The translations under genes and the position numbers were made by a program. 64,000 bases of DNA from NCBI RefSeq assembly GCF_041260155.1, contig NC_091929.1, positions 25,978,080-26,042,079 on the forward strand, written 5' to 3'. Origin of the DNA: Ptychodera flava. Its lineage: Eukaryota > Hemichordata > Enteropneusta > Ptychoderidae. The notes under the pieces were generated by a model, which did no database searches, was not told the DNA's origin, and worked only from the letters and a program-made list of their open reading frames with translations. The stretch's first letter is position 1, and every line of letters begins with the position of its first letter. Positions 1 to 15,000 of this stretch are shown here, one piece after another.

Positions 1-3000
1 CTAGCGGAGTATGACTTCTCACTCGCCATCAATAAAATATATCGCTGCCATTGCCAAGTAAATATTATTCTCTCCCTCGTCATTGCTACAAGATATCGTT
101 ACCATCTTGCTTATAAAATACAAATCTGCCCTGCATATGAGCGAGGACTCACGCCAAGTATGCCTGGATTGACTACACTTTTAGAAAAGCGCCCTCTGTG
201 TCAAAAACTAAATGCAAATTGCCAGTTTTCAGACAAAAAAGTTTTCAGCTTGCAATACTAGACATTGTGCACCGGAGTTTGGCAGTACAGTTACTATGGC
301 AATACAATGACGGCATAATACGGCCTTTATTGAACACAGTCGGTTGTCATCACGGTAAATTCAAAATGTTAGCGACAAACATTGCAATTTATGCCGAAAT
401 TTTTTGACAAATTAAATGGAAAATCTTTACCTGCCCTGGTCTGACTAAGCGAACTGTACGCATCAGAGAGTGACCAAGTAAATTGGATGTTTTAATGTAT
501 TGTTTACGCAACTCGTGTGGTAATACTAATGTTTACACCAAGTAAAAATTAATTATATTTTATTCCCTCTTCTACTGATCATGAATCAATAGTATTGACC
601 ATGTATCAGCATCAACTGTGCATCGTCAGATGGAAATAATATTTCGAATCTGAACCCTAAATAATATTAGAGTTCATATGGTAACTTCAACTTTTTGAAT
701 ACATAAACAATAAAACTCACCCCTGTGCCAAGTCATAGCTTCTTGGCCACTTCAGTGCGAAGGTTAAGACAAGGATTAGTGGGATTATCCATCCAAAGAC
801 AACAAAGCAAACCCTGTCGGAAAAATGGAAAGCTTACACTTGTGTAACCATCGATAGTATTTCTTATTCGCAATGGTTGTAGAAATCATTTACCGATAGT
901 ATTTGTGCCAACCTACTGTGACTAAGTACCAGTATCTGGAATCTGTATAGCGCCATCACCAGCTTAGACTCGACGGTTTATGGCGAGATTCAACTGAAAG
1001 GTTGTATATTACACAATCCGAATGCTGTAAATGAATTCTATGTCAGCCTCGTTTGCATCTAATTCAGGCATTTGTGGTATTGGTCAACAAGGTCGCAAAA
1101 CATTCAGATGCATACTCTCCTTTACTCAACCAGGTACACTGACTCCATTCAGGGGTTCCCAAGAAATTATCTTAAACGACGAGAAATGTGCGGTTTCACA
1201 GGTTAGTGAAACTACCGAAATATTCATAGCTTCATCTTATAGACTTAAAAAGCGGTCATCATTCTTTTAACCCATGCCAATGCCATTGCTGGCGATAGAT
1301 GTTCGGTAGATGTTCGCAACTATCGTGAGCCATTGTTGATGAATCATAAGATGCTACAAAATGACACTTTCTGGTGAATTATCATGTCCAAATACCAAAT
1401 ACGAAAACCTAATAATCATCTTCTCAAATAATGTCCAGACACATTAAAGCATATCATTTTCGCTTGTTACCAAGTTAAACAGAGGACCCATGTCACCTGA
1501 ATGCCATTCCTAAGCAAATTTACATGGTCTGGCCAACAGTCTATCATGAATAATTTTGCTTTTTAGTCAACGCTTGAGCATAGCTTAAAAATATGGCCTG
1601 TGACATGGCTAATTCCGTAATTTTTGTTTGCATATCCGTGACTAAGTTGGCCTATGTCTGCTACTAAAGTTTTGTTCTACTCATACCTCAAATAGTGCAT
1701 AGCCATAGCTAACGAAAATGTGCATTTGATACGTTCATGTAAAAACCTATAGACCTGAAAAGTTTTTTTAGATGTTTATTTGCACAGTGACAGGTTCAGG
1801 GACCATTATTTGGTCCTTCCAAACAATGAAGTTTCTGTGAACAACAGTTACTGATCCTATAATCGCATTCTATTTTCCGAACGCCTATACATTTTCACAT
1901 TTTTTTTTTTTTGTATTTTTAAATAATTGTTTGTACAGGGATTGTGTGACAGTAAATTTTGTGAACCTCTCATAATCGGTTTTACCTTACTTGTAAAAAC
2001 GTTGCAGTGTCCTAGGGCAAAATTTGTAGTACCAACGATTGGTAAGCTAATGATCTCGAAAAAATGTCTCGGATTTCATTAATCTTTCCCTACTACTGTT
2101 TTCACAGATGCTTAAAGGTGTTTGACTTCAGATCATTCGCAAGCTAGAAAATAGTTTAGTATTAAAAAGATCTACATCTTCAATAAACCAGAATCACACA
2201 ATCATTAATCAATCAATCCATCAGTCGCTCGATCAATCCACCGACAAATCAATAAATTTATCAGTCAATCGACGAATCGTTTCTTAATCCCATTCGGAAA
2301 ATCAGCTTTGCGACAGTGACAACCATATGTAGATCACTCATAAAAATAACAATTTAAAATGCGCGTATTAAAATCCGGGCAGCACACATTAAAACTCAAT
2401 AGAAACACACAGGGCTAAAATTACAAATATACAAATTTAAAAAACTAGTGAATTGTATGCAATCTTGTGATAGTGCTGTTGACAATGAAGCACTTATGTA
2501 TGTTTGTTTTTAAAATCGGTGTTCTTAAACGACCACATGATTGGGGTAGGAAAATCAAATTCATGATGTAATGGATGTTGTACAGTCAATACTCACCTCG
2601 CGTAGATATTCTTGTGCAGGCCAAAACGTAGCTTGAGAAAATGCTGCAGGCAAAAATTGAAAACCCAGGAACAGGAACTAATGAGTGCGTAGTGATGGAG
2701 CATGGCTGTCACACGACAACTTACCTGCAATCAATGGAATTCAAGATAGTAAAAGCACAGTAACATAGTAGCATTTTGTTAGAAGAAAATTTAAGGATTC
2801 AAACCTTGTTCTTACCGTAAACAGTCGAACTTGTAGAAATTCAAGTTTTTTGAGATAAGTCTTGCTCTTGTGATTAAGAAGAGTAATCCGCCAAATAATA
2901 GATCACAAAATATTGTGTACATGTTTTATTGACGTTTTTCAATTCACACAAAAATCATGAAAACGTGTTCTTGTTAATGGGATGTTATTTACCGTTCCCC

Positions 3001-6000
3001 TGTCCATGTTCAAAGCGATGACCACCGCGAAAAAATACAGCGTCAGTGACAAGGTGAGACTTGCACACACAAAGTAGTGATCCGTTGTTATCCTACAGAT
3101 AATCGGGAAATAGAAATAATTGCAGGGTGGCAGGAAATTATTCGTTTTGTTGTCACACATATACAAATAAGCATCTCTTCGTTTATAATTTAGAAGTGCA
3201 TTTTGTGTGATTTAGGGGAATACAAATCCTAAAATTTTGAAGTCTCCGCATTTTGTTATAACTTTCACCATGTTTGTATCTAGTATTTACCTGTGATTAC
3301 AATCTTAACCACTGTATTCGATTTCCCTAATGTAATTTTGAAGAACATTTGACATCTTAAACTTTAGTTTGCTTTTAAACGATAACAGGTCGACATAGAT
3401 TTTGCCAATGCCGATGTCGATTGCTGGCACTACTCTGACTTTTGCGTGAGTATAAAAAACACAGCGGTCGCTATAAATCGAGGGGTGTTTGTCAATATTG
3501 AGACGACCCAAATCGAACCAAACGGAGCTGAACCGAGCAAGGACGACCCCAAAAGATCCGAACAATTGTGGAAACGACCTGAAACGGGCCAAAGTAGGGT
3601 CGGAAATTTGCGACCCGCCGTAAGATCGACTGAAACTTGTCCAAGGAACTTACGTCTGTACTCTTTGTATCAACCAAATAACAGCAACTCGTTTCTTAAG
3701 AGGAAAATGAATGTAAGCAATTAAGTTACCTTCTAAGGCACAGCATCACAAATGTGAAACTTGTCAGGAACGCTGCTAGGCCGTTTGCTACAAGAATAAT
3801 TCTGCTTAAAGCATATACCGCAAATGGCTGTTTTGAGAAAACAAAGTTACAGAGACATTAGAAATTTAAGGAAAAGAGAGGTGAGAACGAAGTGATATTT
3901 GTATAGAAACGTCAGTATTAGCGAAACGTATTCATGCCAGGCAATATATTAGAATATTCTGTATTAAATGAAAAAACAAACCAAAATAACTTTTGAAAAG
4001 TGAGTAAATCTTACCGTTGGCATTTTGCCCATTGTTGTTATGATCGCTACACTTCCTACATGATCACACTGACACTCTGTGAAATCAGTTGTTGCATTGT
4101 GGTTCACTTTGCGACAGTTGCCATAGTTCCATACACTGCGTTTAAAGAAAGGAAAGACTTACTTTCTTGTTATTATTATTGAATTTTTTTTCTGAATGCA
4201 CCCTTAAAATGTTATGTGATAAATGTACAATTTCTTGCTAAATCGTGTTTAAAACACTTAAAATATTTTGTGATCACAAATTCTACAGATTATGACATTC
4301 TAATTTTCCGAACGTCAAAATTTTGTCCTACAGCCGACAAGATTTTGCGTTTTATCTTAATATCTGCATAAAAAGCTGCATATAGAGCATGAGACGAAAT
4401 GAAACTCACGCAGTTGGGTTTCCGTGGATCATAGAAATGCATTTAGCGTTGTAGCCAGCCTGAAATTAAAGACCACATTTTACCCGGCGAACTTCATTAA
4501 TGTTTTATGTCATAATTATTGACTATATACTGGACAACAGAGGTTTGCTAACGTCAATATTTTTCCATCCAATCTTATAAAACATCCATACAATGCGATA
4601 TCTTGAAAACGGACGCACCTTTTACCTTTAAAAATCGTAAGAAGTTGTATAATCTGAATTTTTGGGCACAAATGATTCGCGCAAGTGCCAAAATCATACA
4701 AATAAGAAAGGATATTTAACTTTCTCATCTTCATAAGCGTTAGTTATACAGTGTAAGTAATTAATGAACATGTCGCTAAGTTTGGCCAAGTTCAGGTTAT
4801 TCAAACTAGTACAAAATAACCGATACAAATCGTTGGGAATGTATACTTATATCTTTGAAAATGTCTCATAAGCTAAAGAATGGTCACACTGAGGTTTTTC
4901 AAATTAGCATTGACGCTGTACGGATAAACTCAATAAGTAATGTCGAGACTTGTATAATTATGCACATTTTTGGTCCAATAAGTCCATCTGATGACTTATT
5001 TTGTTTTCAATAAAATGATGAAGATGATGTAATTCGCATATATCAATATCAGGGTCATTATTTCAATATTTGTTAAGACGATTTTGTGACAAACATTTGT
5101 CACACTGCCTTCAAATGTATCATGTAGCGATGTTTGCATATGTCAATTGTGGGTATTTTAGTACTATTACCACTCAACTGATGACTATCATGACTTTCAA
5201 ATGCTGTTTGATGGTACCTGGGGAAGACTTACTAATTTTTTTTTACAATAGCGATGAAGATTGCAAACGTAAGTAAAATGATGTTTGGATAAACTACTCT
5301 TTCTTTCAAAAGTATCTGTCAGATAGCTTTCAAATTGCATTAATTTTGAGGCACCGTGTGCTAATGGCATTGAAATGGTATAAAGTGTTTATGGATGTAA
5401 TGTAAATTTCATGAATAAAATATTCATTTTCTACCAAAATCTTTAGCCCTGCAACTTCTTCTCTGACAGTTTTCACATGTTATATACCACATTTCCTGAT
5501 CGAATGGGAACACGCGTCATTAGTGCGGTTTTATTTTCAGACTTCGCATGTAAATTATATCCCCGAAAAGATGACCTAACAAATTCTTCATCAATGTTCA
5601 CTGCTATGTGGCTATTTCTTCTTCTGTGACATATTTCCAGAACGAAATCGACGTGTTTATCAAGAGGAGAGCTGTATTTGTGTAAAAATTGAGGCGAGTA
5701 AACTGAGATCTTATTTACTGCTCATTTTGTCGTGATTTTATTTTAATCATAATTGAAATATAGTAGATATGGTAAAACTATTTCGTAAGTACATTTAACA
5801 AGTTGTTGATTGGTGACATATCATTTTCTGGAGATATTAGTACATACAATGATTTACCTGTTTGTGGTATAACGTGAAGGTCAGAGGTTCTTGAAGCTTT
5901 CTTGTGTGCTTGCCTTCTTCACTGTTGTAAACACTGACCGAGATCACTGGACTGTTAACTCTCTCAACCTTTTTCGTCGCAGTTATTGTACGTACCCACT

Positions 6001-9000
6001 GTCTGTTCGTTCTAGAAATGAAATATCGGTAATCGTTACCGAGTATGATTTTTCATTCCCTAGTATGAATATCAATACGGCGAAATATATTTCTGTGGTT
6101 ATCATCTAAAATTTCAGTTCGTGCCAGATAACAAGCTGTTCAGTACATGTACTGTACAAGTACATTTATGGGACCCTATAATATGTGGAAAGCACGCAAA
6201 ACTGTCTCAACACATTTTTTATTAAACGTGAGAGAAATCAACCTACCCCTTTTGAGCGCCAGGCGGTAGTATGTTAGCCGGGTTCTTGTAAGTAAAAACA
6301 ATCACCGTTATACGATCTGTTGGAAATTTAAAAGAGAATTATTTATTTCTGACCTTAGGAACTTTACCGATAGCTAATTGGGCAGCATTGCATTGCTAAT
6401 TTGAAATAACCTGGATGTGGCCAATCCTATCGACCTCTACATTAAATATGCATGCTGTCTAACAAGCTCTTTTAAAGATGAGCAATTTGAAATATTTTTT
6501 CTTGTTTGTATTATTTCCGCTATTATTTCAAGGTAAAATGTTCACGGCTTTTACAAGATATCTCACTAGCGATATTTTGTGAGATTCAAAGGAAGAACAT
6601 TATGATCAATGTATATGTCCTAAAACATAGACCAGGTTCACATACGATTTTCAAACACTCTAAACTGAAATACCTGAATTTTGAAGTATAATGTTCTCTC
6701 CGGGTATGACAACTTTACTTCCTCCTTCGTCAACTTTAAACCAAACGCTTTCTTGTGATCTCTTGTGTCTTGCAAACTTCACTTTGCTTGGAAACTCCAG
6801 ATCGTCGGCAAGGGACCTCACTTGTTTTGCCTCAAAACCTGATAGTATCAAAAGATAGAATGTTGTTATTGTTCTTGAGATATATTGAATGTTTATGCTT
6901 TCCTATAATATATATTAAGTTAACTTTATTCATAAATCCTTAACAGGGCATAAGGTAGATGCTACCGAGACTCTGTAATTACAGGATATCCTTCATCATC
7001 GCAAGAAATTCGTCAATTTCGGACGACCTAATAAATGGAAACGCATTCCTTGTAAGGCAATAAACCATACCCAGCGACGGTATACCACGAGATTTTGACC
7101 AGTGCACGATATAATAGCTCGTGCATACATGAATTGAACTGGTCAAAACCGAGTGGTGTACCGTCAGTTGGTGTGGTTTATGGCGATTGTATCATAACAG
7201 TATATTAAAATTCTGACATAGAACGTCAAAAAACGGGTTTCTCTTGTTGATAGTTCGCGCATGTACCAACCGTGGTATATTGCGAATGTTGCACTGTCAT
7301 TTTCACGTCTCGACCAAACAGATCGCTGTATTTGCGTTATCAATATATGGACGTGTATAATATAATTTGACATATATCGCAGTCAACAACGGTACTACCA
7401 CTGAACTGAAAGATTTTAATACCTATATTCTTGCTGTACAGCCTGATTTCAGTGTCGACCTGTCGGACGTAACGATGTACAGTCTCTCCGAATCTGTTCA
7501 GCGTGGCAAACAAAGCCATGGCACCTAAATGGACGCCCCGGGTCTGAAAGTGAAATGAAATCAAGTTAGATTATGTGCTTTTCTCGATAAGGGAAAGAAA
7601 CATTTGCCACTTTTTACAGAAGCAATGCAAAACATTTACATCGCAAAATGATAATTGTTTATAATAACCTTGAGACTTGTATGTCTGTCTGTTTACAAGT
7701 CGTAGTTTTTAGTACATTGTCTGTCCACAAAACTTAATAAACATGAAAAAGTTTTGGATATATGGTGGCGGTATTGATAGATTGTGATCACAAACGTCGG
7801 TACATGTGCTGTATATTTTTCAGACACACAATCGTACACTTTAATCCTACCAACGGATCGAGGATTGTTTTATTTTATAATAAGACTTGTAGAACCCAAA
7901 TTGCTATATTTTAGAAAATACCTATGATCTTAAATATTCAAACATTGGAACTTCAATACGCCATGTTTAAAAGAAAACCATATTTGGTTGCGTAGAGTAG
8001 CATGTTCTTTGGACCACAACAAGGGGCATACAGACAAAGAGTGGAATTTGGACAAATTATAGTTTTTCGTCAACTTACGTGTTCGCGCATTCTGGCACTT
8101 TAAAAGCAAAGATAACAGCGCATTTAGGCCTGAAAATTAATTTGATGTAAGAATTGCGATAACATATTTGTTCAGCCATTTATTCAGGTAAAAAATTGTA
8201 TATGGTTTCTTACTTCGTGAATCTGGATCCAGCTTGGTTCCGTATCTGCATCTAATAGAGCACTCATGAATCTTACAATCGACTGAAATAAAACATATAA
8301 CATTATAGCTAGGTTAAATGGTAAGAACAAATTCCAAACAATTCATATATTTCTATCTATTTATCCAGCTATCTATAAAATTTGTATGGCGCCAAATATC
8401 CAAAGTTGAACAATGCTCAGTTTCACTTAGAGTTACAAAGATAATGCTCTCTGGAAGATGTAATTTTGCAAGCGTCTTTTGAAAATGTTGACATTAGGAG
8501 ACGTTTTTATAACTAGAGGTAAAGAGTTCTAACGGACAAGAGCTCATACAGAGAAGGAGCAGCGAACATGTAGTCATATTCCATCTAGGTGTGTGCAGAA
8601 GACATTTATCAGATGAGCGAAGACTACATGATGAGGCACAAGGTGTTATCAAATTCCTGAGATTTTGTGAAGCTTGTCCATTTAGGGCTTTGTAGGTAAT
8701 CAGCAAAAGTTTGTATACAATGCGATGTGTTAATTGACCATGAACAAAACGGTAGTAACTCGCGCACTAGAAGCTGCTACAAGCGGATTGCTGATACGGT
8801 TGCCTCAATTCAACATTATTGTTAAAGTCTTCACAGAATGCAAAATACGACATCATTTGAAAGTCACCATTGCGACTTTTGTTCCTTTTTATCATCAACT
8901 TAATGGCGCAATGTATCTTAAAATTTAGTTGCAGGCGATATTCCCTGGATCAAACTAAATCAAATACTTTTGGTAACAATTTTGTACTCTCTTAACATAG

Positions 9001-12000
9001 GCAAATATCTCATACTTATTTACACTACAGGAATAGTTAGCGTGGTAGTGGTGGGTGGTAATTTTTTGCTTCAAATTGGCGCCCTCTATAGAGTGATTTA
9101 GAATTCGGTTCCATTCGTCATTTCTGCCACTATTCATACGTCATCAATTCATTTTTGTTAAGGAAAACCTACTATCGACCACAGAAACATTTACGAGCAC
9201 TTTAAACTAATGTTAAACCAATGTTAAATGTTAAATGTTCACTATAAGGCCTCTGTGAAATTCCAGGCCAAGCCGAATTTTCATATTACATTGTTGTTAC
9301 ATGAATCAGGTTTGTATGTATATGCAATAAGTAAATAGTTAATATAATATAATAACTAAAACATTTATATATTTCTATTTTGTTTTATGCGAATGTTTAA
9401 AAGCAAAGCAATCACTAGTCGAGAGCGAGGCAGCGTATATTTCACCTTCAATTGTTAGGAAAATGAACTGCTAAGAAGAATATATACTACTTTTCCAGAT
9501 TACACTTTTAATCAAATGGAGAAAAAGAGTCTTGGTAAGGCTAATGTATTACCTGCAGATAAATCGTTTTGTCGTCTTCACTACCAGGTGAGGAAAGTGG
9601 ATCATTATCAAGAATCTCAGATAACATGTATTTAGCTAGCAACAGGTTACCTGCATAGGCCTTATCCATAGAAAGAGTGATGTTGGTGAGCAATCCTGCT
9701 GTTCTGGATGCTAAGCTGAGGTCAGGGACCTGCAATATTCAAATTATCTCTCTTGAAATGATTGTTACTTTGGTAATCTGAGTTGATAGCTCTGTTGGTG
9801 GACAGAATTGTCCCCGAGGCTGTCTTAATCAATGTATCATTGCTCTGATAAAGTTTTGTGCGATGTATGATAGCGAGCATGTGAGTGCGAGTATTTCACG
9901 AACTATAGCATGGATTGGGGTCGCAGAAAGAATAATTGTAACAACTCAGGTCGTTTATTGAACCACTCTTTTTAAATGTGGGGTTTTTGGCGAGTGGTTT
10001 TGAACATTTCATTTGGCTAGGTGACTTGATGCCGTACGTTGTGAGTTCGAATCCAATCGAAAATCTACAGTAAACACGATTGGAACAAGTTTAGAATAAA
10101 CGGATCTTTTAATTGTTCAAATTTGTCAAAACTGATCGGCACCATATAGCGTTAATGAAAGCTCGTCGTCTTGGCATTGTTAACCTATCTGATTACGGGT
10201 GAGTTTTTTTCATGGTACAGAGTTAAATATGTTACTATCTTCTGGCATTTTGATTTCAATATAGTAATCATAACGGATATTTTAGGCCTCTGTTGCCCGA
10301 AACATGTTAAGTGTGTATTTTCTCTCGCCTTGCTGCTGTACCAGATACAAGTTCTTTATGTTGAAAACGCCATAAGATTATTCCTGTCTATCTACTGACG
10401 GTACAGGGCAATACTATTGCATATCATATCAATGTAGAATTGTAATATTGATACCACGAATAATGCTTTCAAGTATGCAGTATATTTAACAAGCAAAATA
10501 TGTCGTCAAGGAGTAGCTAGTCTTTGCATACGACAAGCTTATATCGCAACTCTGGTGATGCTGAAAAAATTAAAAATTTAGCTAATATAGAAAATTTTGT
10601 CTTCGTCATATCCATACCAACCTCTTGTCCAACAAAAAAAGTAAATGGGAATTTCAGAAATTCGCCATTTAAAAAAGATCATTTTTATCTAACATTCTCA
10701 ATGCCTTTCTTAAAGGAAAGTCGTTGCAACAAATTGGAATCTGACCTGTTCGATCATATGCAGAATTTCTTCTGATTTACATTCAGTTGTGTAGGGTTCC
10801 CACCATTCACCTCTTTCGTCGCAGAATCTCATCATTTTCCCTACGACGATGGTGTAATGAAATAATTGTAAAAACTTATTGTCATTATTTGACAGACAGA
10901 TCACCAGTCGATACAGACGATAGACAGATATATAACCACATATAGAGACGATAGAATGATAGATAACAAGGTTATATTGGCATGTGAACCGATGCTAAAG
11001 TAGTAATCGAAGGATAAGGAACGCAAAGTGAGACAGAAAATCATATATTAGGAAGCCGAAACGGCAAAAAGACAAAGAAACGGGCATATATGTATATGAA
11101 ACAAATATAAACATATTTACAAAACATTTAATATTCGGAACATTTCGAAGTCAGACAGGGGATATATTACGTTTGTTTACCGAGTGCCCCTTGTTCACAA
11201 AATGAAGCTTAAGACACTTGGTGGCATGGATGAAACGTATTACCTGTGTAGCCATCCGGACAGTTTACCCAGTCTGAACTACAATTTGCAGGTACGGATT
11301 CCCAGTAAATCTTTGTTAGCGTGTCTGATCCAGCCGGGCACGTTTTAGATGTCTCGAAGGCTATGAAATGAAAATTTGACGTTGTTATATGATTATTATT
11401 GAATGAATAATAATTGGGTGAGTTAACCAGTTAAAGGCATACATATTATAAATTGAATTGTAAACCGAAAGGTAATCATCATTTGTCATAAGTATTAATG
11501 TATTAGTGATCAGTTGCACGACTTCAAGCTAATCAACCAACCAACCAATCAATCGATTGCATTTGAAACTGCTTTCTGGTCGATCAGTTGTTGTAAGTGT
11601 ACAACAAAAAACTGAACTTCTTAATTTCCGCTTAAATCATATTCAATATTGTTAACCTACCACCAATATTGCATTTTTTCTCCATCAGGAACAAGGGCAC
11701 ACATAATTTACTTCCTAGTGAAACAAATCCTTGTTGGCAGACACATCTATAGCTACCAATGTTATCAATGCATTCTTGATTCGTCAGTTGGGGAGAACAA
11801 ATGTTTTTGTCCTCGTCACATTCATTTATATCTGTAATAAAGGGTCGAGGGTCAAGTATCGAAAGCTAACAGTTAGTCCTAATTTTATTGATTCCGTATT
11901 TCAATCGTAGCTTCATGGATGTATTGTTTGCAATATGTGCTCTGAGCTGTTACGTGTAATAACACCTTGTTTGGTCGAGCAGATATTAATATTCATGGTA

Positions 12001-15000
12001 CATGCGTATGAGGGAGGGGACTCCAAAAGCCGGATGTTCCATCACTAGCCAGATTGAGAGCACCGCTCTTTAAACTCTCACATTGTTACCCACTCCTTAC
12101 AGGTACTAAGTTTGATGCCCTTTTTTCATGTACAGAGAGGCCAATTTAAAGCGATCCTCGACCATTTTACACCTTTATCAGACATATACAAACGCGCAAT
12201 GTCCATATATTTCCCTCGCAAAGGATATCGAGTTCTCATTACATATATAAAACTTGGTTCTAGTAAGCGCAGATCTTACCGGAAGTTAATTTGATTGGAA
12301 GAATTCAGGAATTTTACGTTCTAGTACAACCGGCTCAGCAGACGGATAAAATCTGATGCAATATTTTTTGAATATGTCATATTATTCAGTCATTGTGGTT
12401 ATCATGTGTTAGTTATTTTAAAACAGAGAATTGCCTTTATGCCTTCATAAAATCTGTCAATAACAAGGGTGTTTTCGGACAGGATTGCGAATACGCTGAT
12501 TATGCGATACCCGCCGCCTTGCTCGTTTTCAGTCATGTTAAAGAAGGCGTTATATCCATGAAAAAAGAGACAACGATTTATTGATGATCGCCGGCTCTTT
12601 GAATATGCCTTATTAGTATTTGTGATACAATTTGATTTGTAAATTCATCATCAAATATGATATAGCCGACAGACAATTTTCTAAAATTGTATGTCAACTG
12701 CTCACTATGAAGACTACTTCAATACCGTACAATGGTGATTACTAACTTGTGTATCGTGGGAAACCAGTAGACCAGATGCCATCACTGCATGTCAAAAGAT
12801 GGTTACTGGAATTTGACCGGAAACCAGAACGGCCTACTGCTATCAGCGAGCTCTTGGAGTTTATACTGATGATATGTTTGCCAATACGTTTCGTACACAC
12901 TGTTGATAAAATGGACAAACCAAACCTAACTAGTTTCTACCTGATATATTACAGTGAAGTTCAAAATAACTTGGAATTACAATGTGCTTGGGTTATAAGA
13001 AAAACGTTTCTGGCGATAGAAAATGACGCCTCTGCATTCATTGCAACAATATCTTTCGACAGATTTTGCAATAATTTAACGCAATACGACGTTCACTGTG
13101 CCACCGTCAACATTGTCATTGTTGCCGTGCTCACATTGAAAAACACAACCGTTCACTGACTGCTTGAACATTCTTATATTGCCTTTATCACATTTATGGT
13201 CGATGAAACTGAAGGTTTTTTTCGTACAGTTTGTGCGGGTCGGTACAACGACTGGTATTTCCTACACTGAACGTCTTTTGTAAATGAGAACAGTGGACGT
13301 CGTATTGGGTTACATTGTTGCAAAATCTATCAAAGGACAACGTTTGTAATGAATGCAGTTGGCGTTATATTCTGTCGCCAGAAACGTTTTTCTTATCACC
13401 AAAGCGCGTTGTAATTCCATACTATTTTCAAATTCACTGTAATTTTCATCGCTGATTACAGAGAGATGGACTAGCATGAATATTACATTAGTATCTTTAT
13501 ATCGTCAGTGCGTTTATGCAATTTAGTTAAAACATAGTGCTAACAGTCAAAGCATCATTTTAGTGTGACATTTAGGTACTAACATGTGTCACATTACCTA
13601 AATAATAAAACAGCAAATATCAAGAATATGAACTTCTACAAATTTTACACTAGAAATGTCGTATTGAATGGCGCAAATAGTTAATGATGAGCATTATTTT
13701 AGTGTTGTCTTACATTGGGTTAGCTGGTTGAGAGGTGTGTGTTCTGTTGTGTTGATACCCGTGGTTGTTTTTGGAGACTCTGTTCCTTGACTTGTGGTTT
13801 GTTCCGCTGAGGTGGAGACTAAAGTAAAGAGACAAACCCTCGTATGATTCTTTACTAATATCTGACCCAAAGATTCAATTTGATAGTGTTAAATAAAGGG
13901 AATATATCAGCATTCGCCCAACTTTGCATTGAGCAAAGTTGATGCAAACATTAATTCTACGTATGAGAAAAACTGATTGAGTCCCGCTTATTAAATAGAG
14001 GATTATGTACCACATCGGTGTCTCTGTCAGTTCTTGCAAATCTGTCCTTAACACAGAGTGAAATTACGAGGCAGTTGTTCTTAATTATTGTGACGAAGTA
14101 AATCATAGGGAAAACTTCCAACTTGTCCCCTCAACTTGTCCCCTCTTTGTAAATAGAGTCGTTCGCCGATACAGTCTAAAACAGTCATTTCTTTATCATA
14201 ATTCCGTAATCAAATTCAAGAAATCAAAGCATAGCAACTACCACGAAATACCCTTTCCGTCCTTGCCTTCACCGACTTTTGAAATATTATAAATTCAGGT
14301 GTACCATTTGAAACGAATTAGATGAAATTATGTTGGCAAAAGTTCGGTGCACACTTTTCACTATACACGTTTAAGTACTCTGATTTCCCTATAACTATAT
14401 GACTTTTCAGTTCTGCATGTTGTTCAGAAAAATTCATATCCTCAGCGCATTTATTATAAATCGGTGTCTGTATTATACTCTACACTTTCGCATTTGTCAT
14501 TTTATTCAATTTATTTCCAAGCATGCATGACTGATGAACTTTTGTATTGTCATGTTTCAGTCGAAACAAGCAAAGTCAGTTCGTAATTAAGTGTACGCTA
14601 GACCCTATAGTTACATTGCGGTTCAATGCAGAAGACGACCAAAATGTCAGTGTGGTCATTTTTGCAGGAACTTAGAAAATTGTTTTCGAAATGGAATATG
14701 ACTCTTAAATATCAAGTAAAAGTGTTCTTCATCCGATTAGCTGCACACCGTATGAGTGACACCCGCTCTAAATAAATACAAAAGCAACGACAAACTATCG
14801 TATCTTATGAATGCTAATGATAGAAATCACAGGTAGACGTTAGGGTATATAGTCAGATTTGCATATTTTAGCAATTCTATTAAAATGGAAAATAAGTACT
14901 AAACTCTACGTAATATTGTTTCAATGTGATTTTCTGTGTCAGGCGGTGTAAGTTAAGTGACATAAAAGAGAAACCGGTAAAATGAAGCTGCATCATTGAA

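Noticed and set aside
198..407. 69-codon plus-strand ORF, and similar short plus-strand ORFs in A and B (1031, 5891, 6755, 58543)
   Set aside because: Intronic or antisense shadows of receptor exons; not conserved as proteins between A and B.
439..461. 23-nt micro-exon between TM4 and TM5 (CGTACAG|...|GTAAAG), also in B near 50878
   Set aside because: Phase 2 to 1 does not fit the neighbouring exons, and direct TM4-TM5 joining gives the expected ECL2 sequence.
12749..13159. 136-codon plus-strand ORF
   Set aside because: Lies within an inverted repeat, has no recognisable domain, and is in an intron of gene A on the opposite strand.
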